From Mya arenaria (Eukaryota; Mollusca; Bivalvia; Myida; Myidae): a DNA stretch of 64,000 nt. The stretch spans positions 16,453,366-16,517,365 of the forward strand of contig NC_069130.1 in the NCBI RefSeq assembly GCF_026914265.1, written 5' to 3'. The position numbers and the translations under genes were made by a program. The number at the start of each line of letters is the position of its first letter. Position 1 is the stretch's first letter. Below, in pieces: positions 51,594 to 63,968 of this stretch. Below the pieces are notes generated by a model, which made no database searches, had not been told where the DNA came from, and worked only from the letters and a program-made list of their open reading frames with translations.

Positions 51594-54162
51594 ATGACGA
51601 ACATGCTAAAATGGTCATATTTTTTTAACTTTCTTTTTAAGTTTGTGTTCAAACACAAATAAATTCAAATACAAAAATCTGCTGCGGAAGCCTTCCTCAT
51701 GCAAGGTTCATAGGCGGACACGAGTTGGGATGTTTTCAAGGTAAGGTTTAAAAGGTTTTATTTTCGTAGCTCAACCACACGATTTTGTCCTAGCAGTGTT
51801 ATTTCATTTATATTACGCTGTTATTATGCTCCCCCTTCGAAAAAGAGGGGTATATTGCTTTGCACATGTCGGTCGGTCGGTCGGTCGGTCAGTCCGTCGG
51901 TAAACCAAAGCTTGTCCGAGTGATAACTCAACAATTCCTAGACGTATGGCCATCCAACTTGACATGAAGGTTGGGCCTGACTAGTTGATGACCACTATTG
52001 ATTTTAGGACTTATCAGGTCAAAGGTCAAGGTCACAGTGACCTTTAATGGTAAAAGAATTTTAAAGTTTGTCCGAGTGATAACTCAACAATGCCTACACC
52101 TATGGCCCTCATGCTTCACTTGGAAGTTGGGCCTAACCAGTAGATGAACCCTATTGTTTTTGGGGGTCATCGGGTAAAAGGTCAAGGTCACAGTGACTTT
52201 GAATGATAAAAGCTAGTCCGAGTGATAACTTCACAATTCCTCCACCCATGTCCCTCATACTTGACTTGGAGATTGGGCCTGACCAGTAGACGACCTCTAT
52301 TGTTTTTGGGGGTCATCAACCCTGAGGTCAAGGTCACAGTGACCTTGAATGGTAAATGTTTGTCCAAGTGATAACTCCACAATGCCTGCACCCATGGTCC
52401 TCATAATTGACTTGGGCCTGACCAGTAGAAGACTCCTATTTTTTGTGGGGTCATCGGACCAAAGGTCAAGGTCACAGTGACCTTGAATGGTAAAAGGTTG
52501 TCCGAGTGTTAAATCGACAATGCCTGCACCCATGGCCCTAAAACCTGACATGGAGGTTGGGCCTGACCAGTAGATGGCTCCTTTTGATTTTAGGGGTCAT
52601 TGGGCCGAAGGTCAAGGTCACAGTGACCATTAATGGTAGAAGGTTGTCCGAGTGATAACTCCGCAATGCTTGCATCCATGGCCCTCATACTTGACTTGGG
52701 GGTTTGGCCTGACCAGCAGATGACCCCTATTGTTTTTGTGGGTCATCAGGCCAAAGGTCAAGGTCACAGTGACCTTGAATGATAAAAGGTTGTCCGAGTG
52801 ATACTTCAACAATGCCTGCACTCATGGCCCTCAAACTTGACTTAGAGGTTTGGCCTGACCAGTAGATGACACCTTTTGATTTTGAGATCAAAGGTCAAGG
52901 TCACAGTGACCTTGAAAGCAAACTCGACAATTTTTGGACCTATGGTCATCAAATTTGAGATGAAGGTTGGGCCTGACCAGTAGATGACCCCTATTGACTT
53001 TAGGGGTCATCGGGCCAAGGTCAGGGTCAAAGTAACTTTAAACGCAAAACAGTTAACAACCCTTCTCCCAGTGATATCTCAACAATGCCTTTACAAATTA
53101 TCATCAAACTTGACATGGAGGTTTGGCCTGACCATTAGATGACCCTTATTGATTTTAGGAGTCATCGAGTCAAAGGTCAAGTTCACAATGACCTTGAATG
53201 CGAAAATGTTTCGAGTGACAACTTGACAATGCATGCGCCCATGGCCCTCAAACTTTATTTAGAGTTGCATCTGACCTGTAGATGACCCCTTATGATTTAA
53301 GGGTTTTTTAAACGAAAACAGCTTGTCTGTGTGATAACTTGAAAATGCCTGCACCCATGGCCCTCAAACTTGAAATTTAGGTTTTTGGGGACCAGCTGAT
53401 GACTCCTACGGATTTTGAGGTCATAGAGTCAAAGGTCATGGTCATAACACACGCTATCCTCACACTTTTAATGGTCATAATCTTAAAACGGGCCGAGGTC
53501 AAGGTCATAGTAACCTTAAACGCAAAACAGTTAACAAATCTTCTCCCAGTAATATCTCAACAATGCCTTAACCAATGATCATAAAACTTGACATGGAAGT
53601 TTGGCCTGCCCAGTAGATGACCCTTATTGATTTTAGGAGTAATCGGGTCAAAGGTCAAGTTCACAGTGACCTTGAATGCGAAAATGTTTCGAGTGATAAC
53701 TTGACAATGCATGCACCCATGGCCCTCAAACTTGATTTGGAGTTGCGTCTGACCTGTAGATGACCCCTTATGATTTTAGTTTTTTTTTAAACAAAAACAG
53801 CTTGTCTGTGTGATAACTTGACAATGCCTGCACCCATGGCCCTCAAACTTGACATTTAGATTTTTTTGGGACCAGCTGTTGACTCCTATGGATTTTGAGG
53901 TCATAGAGTCAAAGGTCATGGTCATAACACACTCTATCCTCACGTTTTGAATGGTCATAATCATAAAACTGCCTCAACGGCATCATATGTCAGTGACAAA
54001 TCAGCTTTCATTTCGGTCCATGCATATTTCATTCAATTGTTCATATAATCCTGACAACATGGCGCTCAGGGGGGCATAATGTTTGACAAACACTTCTTGT
54101 TATTAATCATATTCTTATTGATGTTCACGATGATGAATATAAATATGAATATGAATATGAAT

Positions 54163-54239
<77 letters not shown>

Positions 54240-54322
54240 GATGATAATGATGACGTCGACGACGACGACGACGATGATGATCAATAATGATGATAGTAAT
54301 GAATCAGGATGAGGATTATTAC

Positions 54323-54401
<79 letters not shown>

Positions 54402-57400
54402 ATTATTATTATTGTTCTTATTATTATTATTATTATGGTGATGGTGATTTTTTTTTCACAGACAAAGTTTTCAACAAAACTGAAAAAGTTGCTTGTGGCG
54501 ATGGACTGGAACTCAGAACCAGTGTGGAAGAGATATACACGAAAGACTTCATCTGTTGTCTTGGCCAGTTTCATATAAAGGAGAATGATGACAGTAAGAA
54601 TTATTCCGCTTTCACTACTACACTCAAGATGATTACAAAATCAAAATAATTGATTAGTCTTCTTTCCAAGAGATATAGCACGAATCCCTACATCAAAATT
54701 TATAATTTGCAATACCTTTTATAAAGGAATTAAACTTAAACGACTATTCGGACTTCTCCCGGTGCAATATTAGAAAAATGTTATGTTAAATAAATATATA
54801 TACACGCATTTTGGCTTACTTAAGACGTGATTTTAATTGCAACTAATAGGAAGCTGTCGTGGTGATAAGGAGCGGTTGTACAAACGCAGATTGCAAGAGT
54901 GTTGCAATGGTGTCGTGGTCGATCGCAAGGTTGGTACGGTTCAGGTGTGCCGCGGAACAGAACTGGTGGATAGAAATTCGGGAATACATAGATTACGTCA
55001 ATGCACAAGACCCAACGGGCAAAATACCTTATATGACTCAAGCAGTTATGTTTGCTGCACACACACCGGTAGGCTGTAATATCAATTTCCTGTTAGTATT
55101 CCAGTTAAATGCAATTACCTGAATATGTATTAATACCGCTTATTTTGATGTATGTGCGTTGTATTTCTATGACGTTTGTGGTATTGTGTTTCTCTCATAA
55201 AGTTTGTGTTACGTCTTTGTAGTCCCTGTAATTGCCGTTGTATTATTAATAGCTGTATCACCATCACAGTTACTCTTGTTTTCAACCAAATGGCAAAATA
55301 AATCAAATGAAGTGTCTTATTGTTATTGAAGGGATTACACAATTATCTTCTTACTGTTCATTTCAGGTCTTATAATAGCAAAACCGGGACCAGGGCAATA
55401 CTTCTGTCACGATAATGGCGTATATAATTCATATCTAATGCAACTGATACGTCTAAAGAATGGCTCTAACGTTGTTATTCAGAAAGACATCAAATTATGT
55501 GGGAGTGGTAAGCATTATTAAACGTAGGGCTGAGGCAAGAGTTTTGTATCTGAGGGATGAAACTTCTCAGGAAGGGGAGGCAACTTTGAACGTTGTTCTA
55601 AAATGAAATTTATGTGGATAAAGTGTAGTTAGGGGAATTTGATGATCCACCTACAATAAAGCAGAACGTTTGAAATGGAACAGTTTGGTGTTTTATTTTC
55701 ATCTTTTACTCCGCTTTTGAAAATGACAATTTAGTATGTGGGTGGGGCTAGGCATAGAGTGGTGCGTTATAAATGTATTTCAACTTCAATTATCGACTAG
55801 TTTTATTCACAAAAATGTTCCAATAGGGATCACTGGAGTATGTCATAAATGGTTTTGTGTATTTTGTAATTTAATAAAAACAAATATATCAATAAGGTTT
55901 TATTTTCAAATGTTAAGCCAAAAGATACTCGTACTTGTTGTGAACTTTATTTCCTTTATCTGCCTATATTCTTAAAACAATATTTAATGATTAGCATTCC
56001 ATCTGATTGCAGCTTTTATCACAACGCGAAGTCCATTTTATGACATCTACTGCTGTGACGGTGTTGTTCATCAATTAAAAAAGAGCAAATGGAATACTAT
56101 GGAATGTTGTGGGACAAAGATGTATAACTACACAAGCCAAACATGCTGCAACAACACTATTCTTAACGGTGATCAGGGATGTTGTCAAGGACGTAAGAAT
56201 TACGTAGTGTTGCTTTATTTCAATTTCATATTAATAAAGTTTATTTTATGCTTTCTGATGGTTTATAGAGAATTATCATTGATGTAACTACAGTGAAAAT
56301 ATCAATTTGATAATGTTCGAGCCCGCTCTCAGTTCAAAGTCAAACATCAGCGCACAGCGGATTTGGACCCAATTTCTACGACGTCATTTCCACGTTTTTT
56401 TCAAATATTGTGTAATGAAATGCCTTTTAAATCCAATTTTAGACATAATTATGATAAAAAAAAATTGTTTGTGTCAGTGTAAGATAGCAATATATCTAAC
56501 CTCGTGAACACCAAAATTAAGTACGTCAGTGGCTACGTCACTCGTGAACTATATATTTTGATGCTCACTCGGTGGAATATGTCACGATATTACACTGAAA
56601 CAAGCAAGTATCCCCTATTCATATTTAAGAATTATTGACGTTATATATTCATTAGTAATACTTGTACATAGGGTCTGTGTCAAGTGCTATCCAGTCACAA
56701 ATATACAACGAAAATGAACAAGCTCCGTAAAAAAAACAATAATAAATAAACCCTATTTAGAGGCATAAGCTATTGGTCCAAACGACAAAAGCGTAAACTG
56801 ACCACAAATACACCATACATGCATCTACATGACTTCATCAAAACATGTACACGATTTTATCGCCGCCTTAGATAGCACAAAGCCTGAGTATCCTCTTAAT
56901 AATAGTACGTTTTGGGCTTTTTGTCTCGGTCATTACACTACAGCAGACATAAAAAGAAAAAGTGACAGCAAACTTCTGAAAAATATCATGTATGTGGGAA
57001 GGCTTGACTTTTGTCTGAAAAATTAAATAATGTTTATAATCAATTTGGATCTTTGTTTATATCCAATCGCGAATGCACTTTACGTATATTTCTATATTCA
57101 TCGCTATAACTACTATAAGTACTATAACAAGTATTCATCGCATTTGTTCCACGTATATTTGAACATAAAGGAAAGCGAAACAAATGGGCGATTTGTTTTC
57201 GCTCTAGTCGTCAAGACTTGTAAAAAAAAAACGATGTTAAAAGAGAGGGCAATAAAAGCGACTTAGATTTAGGGTCGGTCGTCACAAGTCCTCGAATTAA
57301 GGATCCGTAGAAAAGTTAAATATATCGGCCGTTTGAGCGGGAGATTACACAATGGTATGCATTATTAAACTTATAACCCCACGCAAACAACAAGATAACA

Positions 57401-58826
57401 GGTATATAAATTGCATCGCGTTTAAAAATTGAATGCTTTCAGATACACCTTACATTCTGAAGGCCGAAGAATGTTGTGAAAACAAGGTCATCAACAGGTC
57501 CAAGGAGCTGTGTTGCAAAAACAATATTGTGACGAAGACGCATCCTTCCCACTACAGATGTTGCAACATTAACCGTGCATGGACAACCTACAACGAGTTT
57601 GATCCTCTTAAAGTAAGTGAATTTTAATGGAAGCTTGCAGTAAAATTTAGATACCCAACTCCATTATCTAGTCGTTTTACCGTTTGTGTTATTAAAAATA
57701 TCCGATGATCAACTGATCGAACGGATTATTAATACAATGGAAATGACAGACAAGCCGACATGGAGCAACCAAATATATAACTAAGACATTTTAGAGACAG
57801 ATTGTTTGTGGGTTCCCAGCTTCATCAATACACAACAAACCTATTGTTTGCCATTGTTTAAGTGGCACATGTTTTGCAGAAAAATGTTTCTTGAAAGGAA
57901 CTGTTTTATTTCTTCGTTTATGTGATTTAGTTGTCTAATGTAAGTATGCAACCGTTTGAAATGTTAGTAATAGTAAGTTCTTGGTTGCTCGGGTTATTTA
58001 TAAAGTTTAACAGTAATGTTTTTTTCATACTGTATGTTTTAAACAAAAAACTATTTTCATTACAGGAGTGTCTTTTGACACATATAAGAAAAACATTGCG
58101 TAACAATCCGACAAAAACAGGAAGAAGGTCGGGAGGGAATCAAATCGCAGAAAGTGAAACTACAGAGAGAAGCCCATTAGAAGAATGTCAGTTCACAGAA
58201 TGTTTTGATAGGGAACAGAAACAACGTTCAACTTGCAAAAAGTTTTTTGGTATGGAACAAATTAAACGATGTAAAATCGGTATAAAATCGGGATCTTGAG
58301 TTCAGTTAAATAATTAAATTATGAGAAATGAAATGTGATTGTTTGTCTCGGATTTTCCATTTCAATATTCAAGAAATGTTCACAGTTATATTTCATTTTA
58401 TAAGATATTTAAAGTCGAGTTATTTGAGACGAATAAGAATGGTAAACATATTCCAACATGTGTTTTATTGTTCTTACAGAGATGGACCTTTTTCTTGACG
58501 ACGTAAATTTTACGGATGATGGATCAAATCTTAACGTAACAATTATCCAGCCGGATGAATTTGTCAACAAGAAAGTCACAATAGTGTTGCCATACATATG
58601 TCCATGTCTCGACAGTGGCCATGTGTACACGCTATTTACAAACAAGGGATGGGTTAGAAAATTGACAATAGACGGAAAACTTGAATTCACAAAATTTCAA
58701 ACAATAAAGAAAAATGATTTTCTAGTAAGAAGAGGAAGTGGGGCGGACAAATTTACATGCACAATTAGACGAAAATATTCTGCTTTCTATAATTCGTGGA
58801 GAGCTTCACCAGTTCGTTTAAAGTAA
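51594..58826 (+). CDS. Galaxin-like secreted protein with C-terminal NTR-like domain, copy 2
   Basis: Exons with matching phases are 54462-54593, 54850-55068, 55367-55507, 56013-56192, 57443-57612, 58066-58249 and 58480-58826 (TAA), about 457 codons. Nine or more CC pairs (DFICCLG, QECCN, SYVCC, IYCCDG, MECCG, QTCCN, GCCQG, EECCEN, ELCCKN, YRCCN) define a galaxin-like region. The last two exons resemble the C-terminal half of a netrin-type NTR domain, with YICPCLDSGHVYTLF and RKLTIDGKLEF. A signal-peptide exon homologous to that of copy 1 is at 51586-51740, but one extra T in a T-run breaks its frame, and its phase does not meet exon 54462 directly. The true first exon is therefore uncertain. 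A secreted matrix or shell-related role is inferred from the family. AATAAA lies 208 bases after the stop. Confidence 0.7.
51823..54080 (+). mobile_element. Pearl-like non-autonomous element, expanded copy
   Basis: This has the same ends and (GGTC)n run as 28005-28852, but the tandem core has grown to about a dozen units of about 140 bases. Seven units in a row (near 52.03, 52.19, 52.33, 52.47, 52.61, 52.76 and 52.90 kb) keep AAGGTCAAGGTCACAGTGACC or close variants; later units are more degenerate. It is intronic in galaxin copy 2. Confidence 0.6.
54128..54445 (+). repeat. (GAT)n and (ATT)n microsatellites
   Basis: A GAT run is followed, after about 60 bases, by a long ATT run that ends 17 bases before galaxin exon 54462. 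Poly-Met, poly-Ile and poly-Tyr frames over them are by-products. Confidence 0.95.
56475..56596. mobile_element. MITE with CAGTGTAAGAT ends (copy 2)
   Basis: This is the counterpart of 31163-31276, in the same intron of galaxin copy 2, so it predates the duplication. Confidence 0.6.
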
Positions 58827-60800
58827 TATAGTCGAAAACATTGATGCTTTAACGGTGGAAGAGAACATATTGTTATGTAGAGGAGCCACATAAATTAAAT
58901 CTAACAATGGAACGTCGTTAGAGGAACAAACACATATTGAAAGATATTTAAATGAACACAGTACGGCAATAAAAGGTCGTTCACCGATTCGGGAAATGAT
59001 GGTTATTTGCTTAGAACTTCAAAGGAACTGGAAATAAACGTTAAAACGGGATTACTGCAACAAATCAGTTTCAACTCGATTGTGAAGAAAACTATTATCA
59101 TATATAGTTCATTTTTTGTTTAGACTAAAAGTTGATGTCCAAAAGGACTCAAATCCCAAATATTGGATAAGAGACGGACAACAAAAGTCCAACTCACCCT
59201 AGAAAACAACATTTATTGCATAATGCCATCCAGTTGTGTTGCATTCGTTTATTTACCAACACATCATTGAGCGCATCATAGGTCGTTATGTTTATAAAGC
59301 AAGTCTGTTATGCTTTAACTGTACAATTCGTTACTTTTTCATTACAAAATCGATTGTGTTCATATCATGTTTTATCCTAAGCACCTCAGGTATGATGGTA
59401 ATTTTATTAATTTAGTTCGCAATTTACCGTATGTCTGAGTAGAATTTACGACAGGTGTTTGTGTAAGTAAAAACAACACTGTGTGAATAGGCAAAACAGG
59501 TAATTTAGATAAATAGGCATTCGTTAAATAAATTTTCAAATATTACGGCTGGTTATGAAATAGAGCTGTTATCTAATGGAGAATATGATATTGTATTGAT
59601 TTGTAATCTAGGATACCCCAAAAGGATTGAAATCGAAGGCGTCCATATTGGTAGGGTTGATTTATATTCATATGGTATAGTTATTATGGAAGGTTCTGGT
59701 TAATAGTAACAAATGCACTAGAAAACAAATATCGTTGTTTATAAAACTTTGTTATGAAATACTGAAACACGTCTACGAAGTTAAAATTTGGCATTGTGTA
59801 TTAAGAATTTTTTACATACGTAGGATTTTATCACGTTGGCTAAAAAAAATTGTCAAGAATCTTCCCCTGTTTTTGTACGATCAGTATCTTAAATATTATC
59901 TAGATTTGTATTAATGTCCAACCTTATAATAAAGGCTTATTTAAATTGCATTAAAATAATATTAAACATAGGACTCGGTAGATAAAATAGAACTCTTCTG
60001 AAGTAAATAACTTGTCATATATGTACGGTACTTGTAGAGAAGTTCCATTTACTTGCTTTATTTATACTTCATGCTACCTTTACATGTAATGAAAACTTTA
60101 CGTTTGACAGGTAAAACTCCTTTGAGATAATCCTTTGTTAAAAATGAACAAGACATAAATCATCGGGTATGGAACGCGTGAATGTTTTGATAGTAAAATA
60201 AACCCTTGAAGATTCAAGGGACTTGAGATTTCCATAATTAAGGACATCGTTTGTTAAGTTCATCCTTCCAAGTGTTTGGATGTTCTTAAAATTAACAGTT
60301 CAAAATTAATAATGTATGTAGTTTATTAGCGTGTTTTTAAATTATATGTAGTTAAACATTTGTGCATGTTAAAACACAACATAATTACATTATGTGTTCA
60401 TACTTGTTGCTAAGATGTGGTGGGTATACATTTCCTGAGCTTTTTACAATTCGTAATAGGGCTTAAGTTTTATCTCTGTTTTTTACTCTGGCATAGCATA
60501 TTTTTGTAAATGGGTATGAAGTTAAATTTTGGTAAGAGTACATTTTGGTTGCAATATTGATCCTATATATTTACCTTTGAAAAGAAATTGTTTGTACAAA
60601 TATATTGTGCTGTACAATTTGTGTGTGTATTTCTTGTATTGTTAAAGTAGAAAGATGAGATGTCAGAGTAATTCTGATCACTGCTAAACTACACCATTCC
60701 AGATAAAAGGTTTTTATCAATTTGAGCCCATTTAGATTACCATGTTATAAAGACATTTATAGATAGATGTTTATGTAATTTAATTAATTCATTGGCTATG
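58827..60800. other. 3' flank of galaxin copy 2, no further gene
   Basis: This is AT-rich sequence with no frame of 60 codons or more. The first 0.2 kb is presumably the 3' untranslated region. Confidence 0.5.
59034..59039 (+). terminator. Candidate polyadenylation signal AATAAA
   Basis: A canonical AATAAA lies 208 bases past the stop of galaxin copy 2. No transcript evidence is available. Confidence 0.4.
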
Positions 60801-60865
60801 ATATCCTTCCTCCAAGAGTAGGCGTAACCAGAAAAATGCAGTCCCAATATCAATCGCCGCAACAT
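60801..60865 (-). pseudogene. Orphan fragment of HSPA12 exon 1
   Basis: On the minus strand the fragment reads NVAAIDIGTAF and then, after a one-base slip in a T-run, SGYAYSW. It is clearly related to VAAIDFGTTFSGYAYS at 7.3 kb. Only about 65 bases are preserved, no neighbouring HSPA12 exon is found, and the frame is broken. It is a relic of another HSPA12 copy in the cluster. Confidence 0.75.
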
Positions 60866-61049
60866 TAAGCTTTAGGTATTTTATACTCGTTCTACTTATT
60901 ATTTTATTTTATTCCAATACGACAAAACATGCATTTTTCTTCAAATGGCTACTGTCTTCTTTGGGTAAAGAACAATATGTTCATTTGAACATACTTTCGT
61001 AAACCAAAGCTAATAATAATTGCTATATTGATCAAATATATAGATGATA

Positions 61050-61197
61050 TTTGTTTATTTCAGTGTAAGATTGAATTTTATTTCACGTGTGTCATAGAAA
61101 AACATATTTTCACGAGTGGCGAAGCCACGATAAAAAATATAGTTTTTTTTCTGATCACGAGTGAAATTAAATTCGATCTTACACTGAAATAAACAAA
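61050..61197. mobile_element. Foldback MITE with TTTGTTTATTTCAGTGTAAG ends
   Basis: Arms of about 37 bases pair closely, TTTATTTCAGTGTAAGAT with ATCTTACACTGAAATAAA. The centre contains CACGAGTGGCGAAGCCACG, itself a small hairpin. It shares its terminal motif with the MITEs at 31.16 and 56.48 kb. Confidence 0.7.
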
Positions 61198-62376
61198 TTT
61201 TGTGTTTCGTTTATGCTTGTTTTGGGAGATTTAATGTGTTGTTTTTTTTAATTTATTTTTAATTACCCCCTATTTGTGAGGCACCCCTCATGCAAAAATT
61301 ATAGCTGTCAACTTTTCTATATCCGGTTGGTTGAGAAAAAGTTCCCTGCTATTCATTCTTATAGCTATTATTCGCTCGTTCTTTAGTGTAAAGCTTTTAT
61401 GAACAGTAATCAATGAAATTTATTAAGTGAACATATGTTCCAAAAAATAACGAAAACACTTTTATTTTAAGCGAGGCAAGAATACATAACCAAAATACTG
61501 TGCCGCCAATTAATGAGTGGAAATTTGGACGGTCAATGTGTTAGCATTGGGTTTCAAACATTTTTCTTAGTTTTAGACTGTATTTCATGATACACGAATA
61601 TTCAGTCATCTTACTGTCAGAGACTAGTCTGTTCCGCTTGAAAACAGGTTTGTTTTCCAGGTAAAGAGCGAATTCCACGCTTGTTTGTTGACAAATTTTA
61701 AGGCGTGGGTGGGGTAAAAAATATAAGATTATCTGTAAATTGTTGTGTGAATTTTCTGGGCAGCTCGTTTTAAGTATTATAACAACAAACAGTTCAAAAT
61801 TCATTTGAACGATGATATAAAATTCTTTTTATGTTTGAACGGTTGTTTTTGTCTGTAATTTGTTTGGTATGAAAGCAAATATTCGAACATATAGCTTCAA
61901 GATCAAGAAACGTTTAAAAACGGGATAACCGGTAATAAACGGTAAGTTGTTAATTTTTAAATATATATTTATTTAAATTTACAAAACATTTCTTTAAATT
62001 TTAAACATTTTTTTCCAACATTTTCTGGTTCAAAGTGAAGTGTTCTGTTTTGTTCAAGGGGACGTAACTACAAAGGATTTTAAAAATGGTTCTGAAAGTT
62101 GATATTTTAACCCTTTATTTAGCAGTGAAAATATCAAATTAATATTTTCACTGTTGTTTTTTCACTGATAATACCACAAATTTCATCGGAAAGCATGAAA
62201 GTTAGCTTCTTCTTGTAACATTTCAACAAATAATTAGAATACAAATGCGATGCTTACTATTGTAGCAAGCATTTTGTATGCGTTTCACAGGAATAAATGT
62301 GTTCTGTCTTTCAACAGAGGGACTTGAATAAGCCGAATGAGCCCTTCATGTAGTGCAGTAAATAAATGTAATATTA

Positions 62377-62546
62377 CATCGAACCCCGTTGGCTGGATCT
62401 TCAATGGATTGGGGAAAATACGTGGAGTCTCGGAAAATTCGGACCAAACGACAATGCTTACCTTCAGTAAAAAGAAATCTGTCCTTTACATCTAATTCGA
62501 GCAAACATGGAATTCGAGTAAAGCGAGTGTCAACGGGGTTCGACTG
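62377..62546. mobile_element. Tc1/mariner-like (pogo/Tigger-type) MITE
   Basis: The right end is CAACGGGGTTCGACTG and the left end is its inverse with one base missing, CATCGAACCCCGTTG. Both sides are flanked by TA. The ends and TA duplication fit Tc1/mariner, and CAGTCGAAC-type ends recall pogo or Tigger. The 170-bp element has no coding sequence. Confidence 0.65.
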
Positions 62547-63773
62547 TAATAGATTATATTAAAATTTCCGATGCACAATTTCATTTCCCCATAAGTCCAT
62601 ATCACTTGTTTCAAATATTCTCATTCGCGGATCTAGGGGAGCGCCATTTTTTGAAAGAAGAACTACTTTTGAAAAATGGGGAAAATCTCTCCCCATTCGG
62701 ATTGCTTTTATTGCGAGACATTTTACATTGTTTAAAAACAGGTTCCAGTTATATGCGAAATCTTATGTCAATGAACCAAGCAAACTCACAGTGTAGCTGC
62801 TTTAATCGACTCTCAAATGGTTTGATTTTTTAATCATCATAACTAACCATCATGATATATTTTTAAGGAAAACGATGGGAGGGGGACCTGATTTTACGAT
62901 GATTTACTCAGTGTTTGAAGATTTGCTCATTTTACAAGATCTAGCCTTGGAAGAGGTGCGACTTTATCTCAATGGTGCAGTTGCCAAAAGCGAGATATAA
63001 GGGAAAGTTAATGATGTTTTGGGTCTTTGAGATATCATGAAAAATAAACAAACCGCAGTATAACACTTTTGTTCTGTGTGGTGAAGGGAGAAAACTGCTG
63101 CATAACGAGACACATAATATAGTGAAGAGTATTCATCGGAACCAATTTTATAAATTGATAGAATATTGTTGATAATGAATTTAACATTTTGAAATTGTGT
63201 AGTACACACGTCAGTTTATTACTGTTCATCATTGTTTCTTTATCGAGAAAGCCTCCAAATTACTGAGGCACTGTTGTATACAAATATAAAAGTTTTAATT
63301 GGGTAAATAATATAATCATATTTTGTAAGAAAGTATTAAATTGGATCATTTAAACATGTATGTGTATTTACTGTCAGAGGTATTCCCAACTATTGCTCAA
63401 TACTTGTACTCAGTTTCAAGATGACAGATTAATAAGCGTGTAACAGTTTCAACGACAGATTCAATAGGGCAAATGACATTGTTTTATAAGTCTGCAATCT
63501 CATTATCGTAGCGCAATAAAACATTAATAGATCCGCATCAAGTGCAGTTTCGTTGTCGCAGTGGTATTTTTGCCATCTTTCGTGTCAGCCGGGCATTCCA
63601 TAATTTTCGAAATGTTTTAATCACTGTTTACACTCATCATGTGGTTCGTACATTTTATTATGAGACCAAGATAACGTAAGTTAAAAGAGGACATACATGT
63701 ATATTTAATGTTTTATAAAGTATGTACTAAAACGACGTTTTTCAGAAAACAACACGGTAGAGATGGTGATAAA

Positions 63774-63776
<3 letters not shown>

Positions 63777-63810
<34 letters not shown>

Positions 63811-63812
63811 TT
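63777..63812 (+). repeat. (AAT)n microsatellite
   Basis: About eleven AAT units abut the stop codon of the next exon on the minus strand. Confidence 0.9.
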
Positions 63813-63968
63813 AAGAATAATGCATGGTGGCGATGATGCCTCCTGCAGGAACTGCCCCGCCCCACCAGTCCATGAGGGAGGCGGCGATGGAATTGGCCAT
63901 TATCCCCTCAGCTCCAAAACCCAAAGCTAGCAGACAAAGTGTAACAAGGCATATGAAAGCTAGAACTC
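63811..63968 (-). CDS. Gene C: terminal exon of a probable third A/B family member (partial)
   Basis: After a TTTACAG acceptor the minus strand encodes [20 protein letters not shown] and about 32 further hydrophobic residues ending TMHYS, then TAA. The start matches the first membrane segment of gene A (GVLAFLCLVTAV) and gene B (GSLALICLVLFCLTAV). Unlike in A and B, an intron splits the exon just before this segment. It is richer in GC than its surroundings, and the rest of the gene lies beyond the right edge. Family membership rests on one short block, so it is tentative. Confidence 0.5.

Larger units (their letters stand above)
42566..58692 (+). repeat. Segmental duplication, copy 2
   Basis: This segment corresponds to 24490-33382. 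It carries exon 1 of gene B and the galaxin-like copy 2, plus about 6.1 kb absent from copy 1 (44154-44499 and 45057-50826). It also has a longer pearl-like element and lacks the miniature LTR element. Copy 1 junctions show 2-3 bases of microhomology. Confidence 0.9.
60866..63810. other. Intergenic region with small repeats
   Basis: Two MITEs (61.05 and 62.38 kb) and an AAT microsatellite are the only structured features. The plus frame of 75 codons at 62606-62833 and the minus frames at 61541-61804 and 62964-63232 show no domain. Confidence 0.5.

Noticed and set aside
54066-54649. Poly-Ile, poly-Tyr and poly-Met frames
   Set aside because: They are translations of ATT and GAT microsatellites; only the 54462-54593 part is a supported exon.
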